Source: Eutreptiella sp. 'Long Island Sound 2002'
Lineage: Eukaryota; Euglenozoa; Euglenophyceae; Eutreptiales; Eutreptiaceae
Reading direction: 5' to 3'
NCBI GenBank assembly: GCA_964036045.1
Contig: OZ038382.1
Location: 106,910,578-106,974,577, forward strand
DNA length: 64,000 nt
Both the position numbers and the translations under genes were made by a program. Shown here piece after piece: positions 63,337 to 64,000 of this stretch. The notes beneath the pieces are model-generated. The model made no database searches and had not been told where the DNA came from. It worked only from the letters and a program-made list of their open reading frames with translations. Position 1 is the stretch's first letter, and each line of letters starts with the position of its first letter.

Positions 63337-64000
63337 ACACGACAGGACACGACACCAGCAGCCACCAGGACCCACCAGGAGACAACAGAGGACAGCCAGG
63401 CCCAACAGCAAACACACAAACACAGCAGGCAACAACACAAAACACCAGCCAGCCCCGCGAGGGCAAGAGAGCACCGAACAGAGAGCAACGGCGCAGGCAC
63501 ACCAGCACAGCACCGCACAGGCAGAGCACAGAAACAGAAACGGCCCGGAACCGGCCCGGAGCCCAGAACCAACGAGGAAAAACAGGAAGCCAGCGCCACC
63601 AGGAGGGAGAAAAACAAAAAGAAAGAAGACAGGGCACCACAGCACAGCACCACACGGCGGCACAGCGCCACAGGACACAGCACAGGGGAACGAGACGCCA
63701 CAGGGAGGACGCCCAGCGACGGCCAGACCAGACACGGGCACCAGAGCCAACACACACCACCCAACGACAACGCCGGGCAGCCAGAGCCACCAGCAGACCC
63801 CCAACAAAAGGCAGCGACACCGGGAACCAACAACACCAGCCACCAGAAACAGCACAGACGACGCGCACAGCACAACGAACGGGCAGGACAGGGAACACAC
63901 AGCACGACACCCCAGAACACACACAGCAGACGCGCAGCAGGAAAAAAAGGCAGCAGGACAAGGAAAAAAAAAAGGGGGGGGGGGAACAAGAGGCCAAAGG
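63333..64000. other. 668-bp thymine-free tract running off the window
   Basis: After the T at 63332 there is no T to the end of the window. A, C and G are all common and order is irregular, so this is not a simple repeat. It ends with A10-G11 near 63964-63984. The minus strand has no A, hence no stop codon in any of three frames and no ATG: the long minus frames here (up to 325 codons, Cys/Val/Trp-rich) are a compositional by-product. No domain is visible. It begins exactly where the satellite stops. Confidence 0.9.

Noticed and set aside
63020-63997. Long minus-strand frames (325, 237 and 223 codons), Cys/Val/Trp-rich
   Set aside because: The minus strand has no A here, so stops cannot occur in any frame. 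The text is compositional and has no domain.
1-64000. Bacterial, plasmid or phage origin
   Set aside because: No operons, ribosome-binding patterns or prokaryotic genes. LINEs, chromovirus, satellites and a pol III-type B box indicate eukaryotic nuclear DNA.

Overview
The window looks like repeat-dominated nuclear DNA from a eukaryote. I found no convincing host protein gene, rRNA or complete tRNA gene. Nearly everything recognisable is a retrotransposon or a tandem repeat: two unrelated non-LTR (LINE) families, one chromodomain Ty3/gypsy family with LTRs, a dispersed repeat with a tRNA-like segment, and several satellites. The gypsy element, with gag, protease, a methyltransferase-like insert, RT, RNase H, integrase and chromodomain, together with extreme GC and strand-composition swings, would fit a large protist or algal genome. 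The sequence alone does not fix the lineage, so that is inference at low confidence.

Layout. 0.8-6.5 kb: 5'-truncated, frameshifted LINE (family I) on the minus strand with RT, RNase H and a Cys/His finger. 6.5-8.4 kb: a 30-bp tandem array between two inverted minisatellite blocks. 8.7-12.5 kb: decayed, internally deleted gypsy copy (minus) with a 421-bp insertion. 12.6-15.7 kb: 3' end of an opposite-strand relative with an interrupted LTR. 15.9-22.6 kb: LINE family II copy 1 (minus). 21.8-23.4 kb is duplicated at 26.3-27.9 kb. 23.4-26.3 kb: purine-rich filler and a ~183-bp minisatellite. 28.2-29.9 kb: ~193-bp satellite with an inverted pair of monomers. 29.9-32.2 kb: a GC-rich unit, then an AT-rich kilobase bounded by 22-bp inverted repeats and holding a 54-bp palindrome. 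32.2-37.1 kb: LINE family II copy 2 (minus) with an almost complete APE endonuclease and a 2A-like motif. 37.1-37.5 kb: satellite. 37.5-38.9 kb: dispersed repeat X. 39.7-46.4 kb: GC-rich ~418-bp satellite. 46.4-47.3 kb: LTR-like sequence without an adjoining body. 47.4-48.7 kb: A-poor repeats. 48.7-49.5 kb: repeat X again. 49.9-58.7 kb: the best preserved gypsy element (minus). 58.7-59.5 kb: repeat X again. 59.5-63.3 kb: about 20 monomers of the 193-bp satellite. 63.333-64.000 kb: 668 bases without one T.

How it fits together. Elements are nested in and abut satellite DNA. Several element/satellite junctions fall at the same phase of the 193-bp monomer, which suggests either a preferred insertion site or a shared recombination point. 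All recognisable pol genes carry stops, frameshifts or lost catalytic residues, so none appears autonomous now. The gypsy element at 50-58.7 kb is the youngest looking: its RT to chromodomain run is a single frame broken by only three stops. The strongest unexplained signal is the T-free tract at the right edge.
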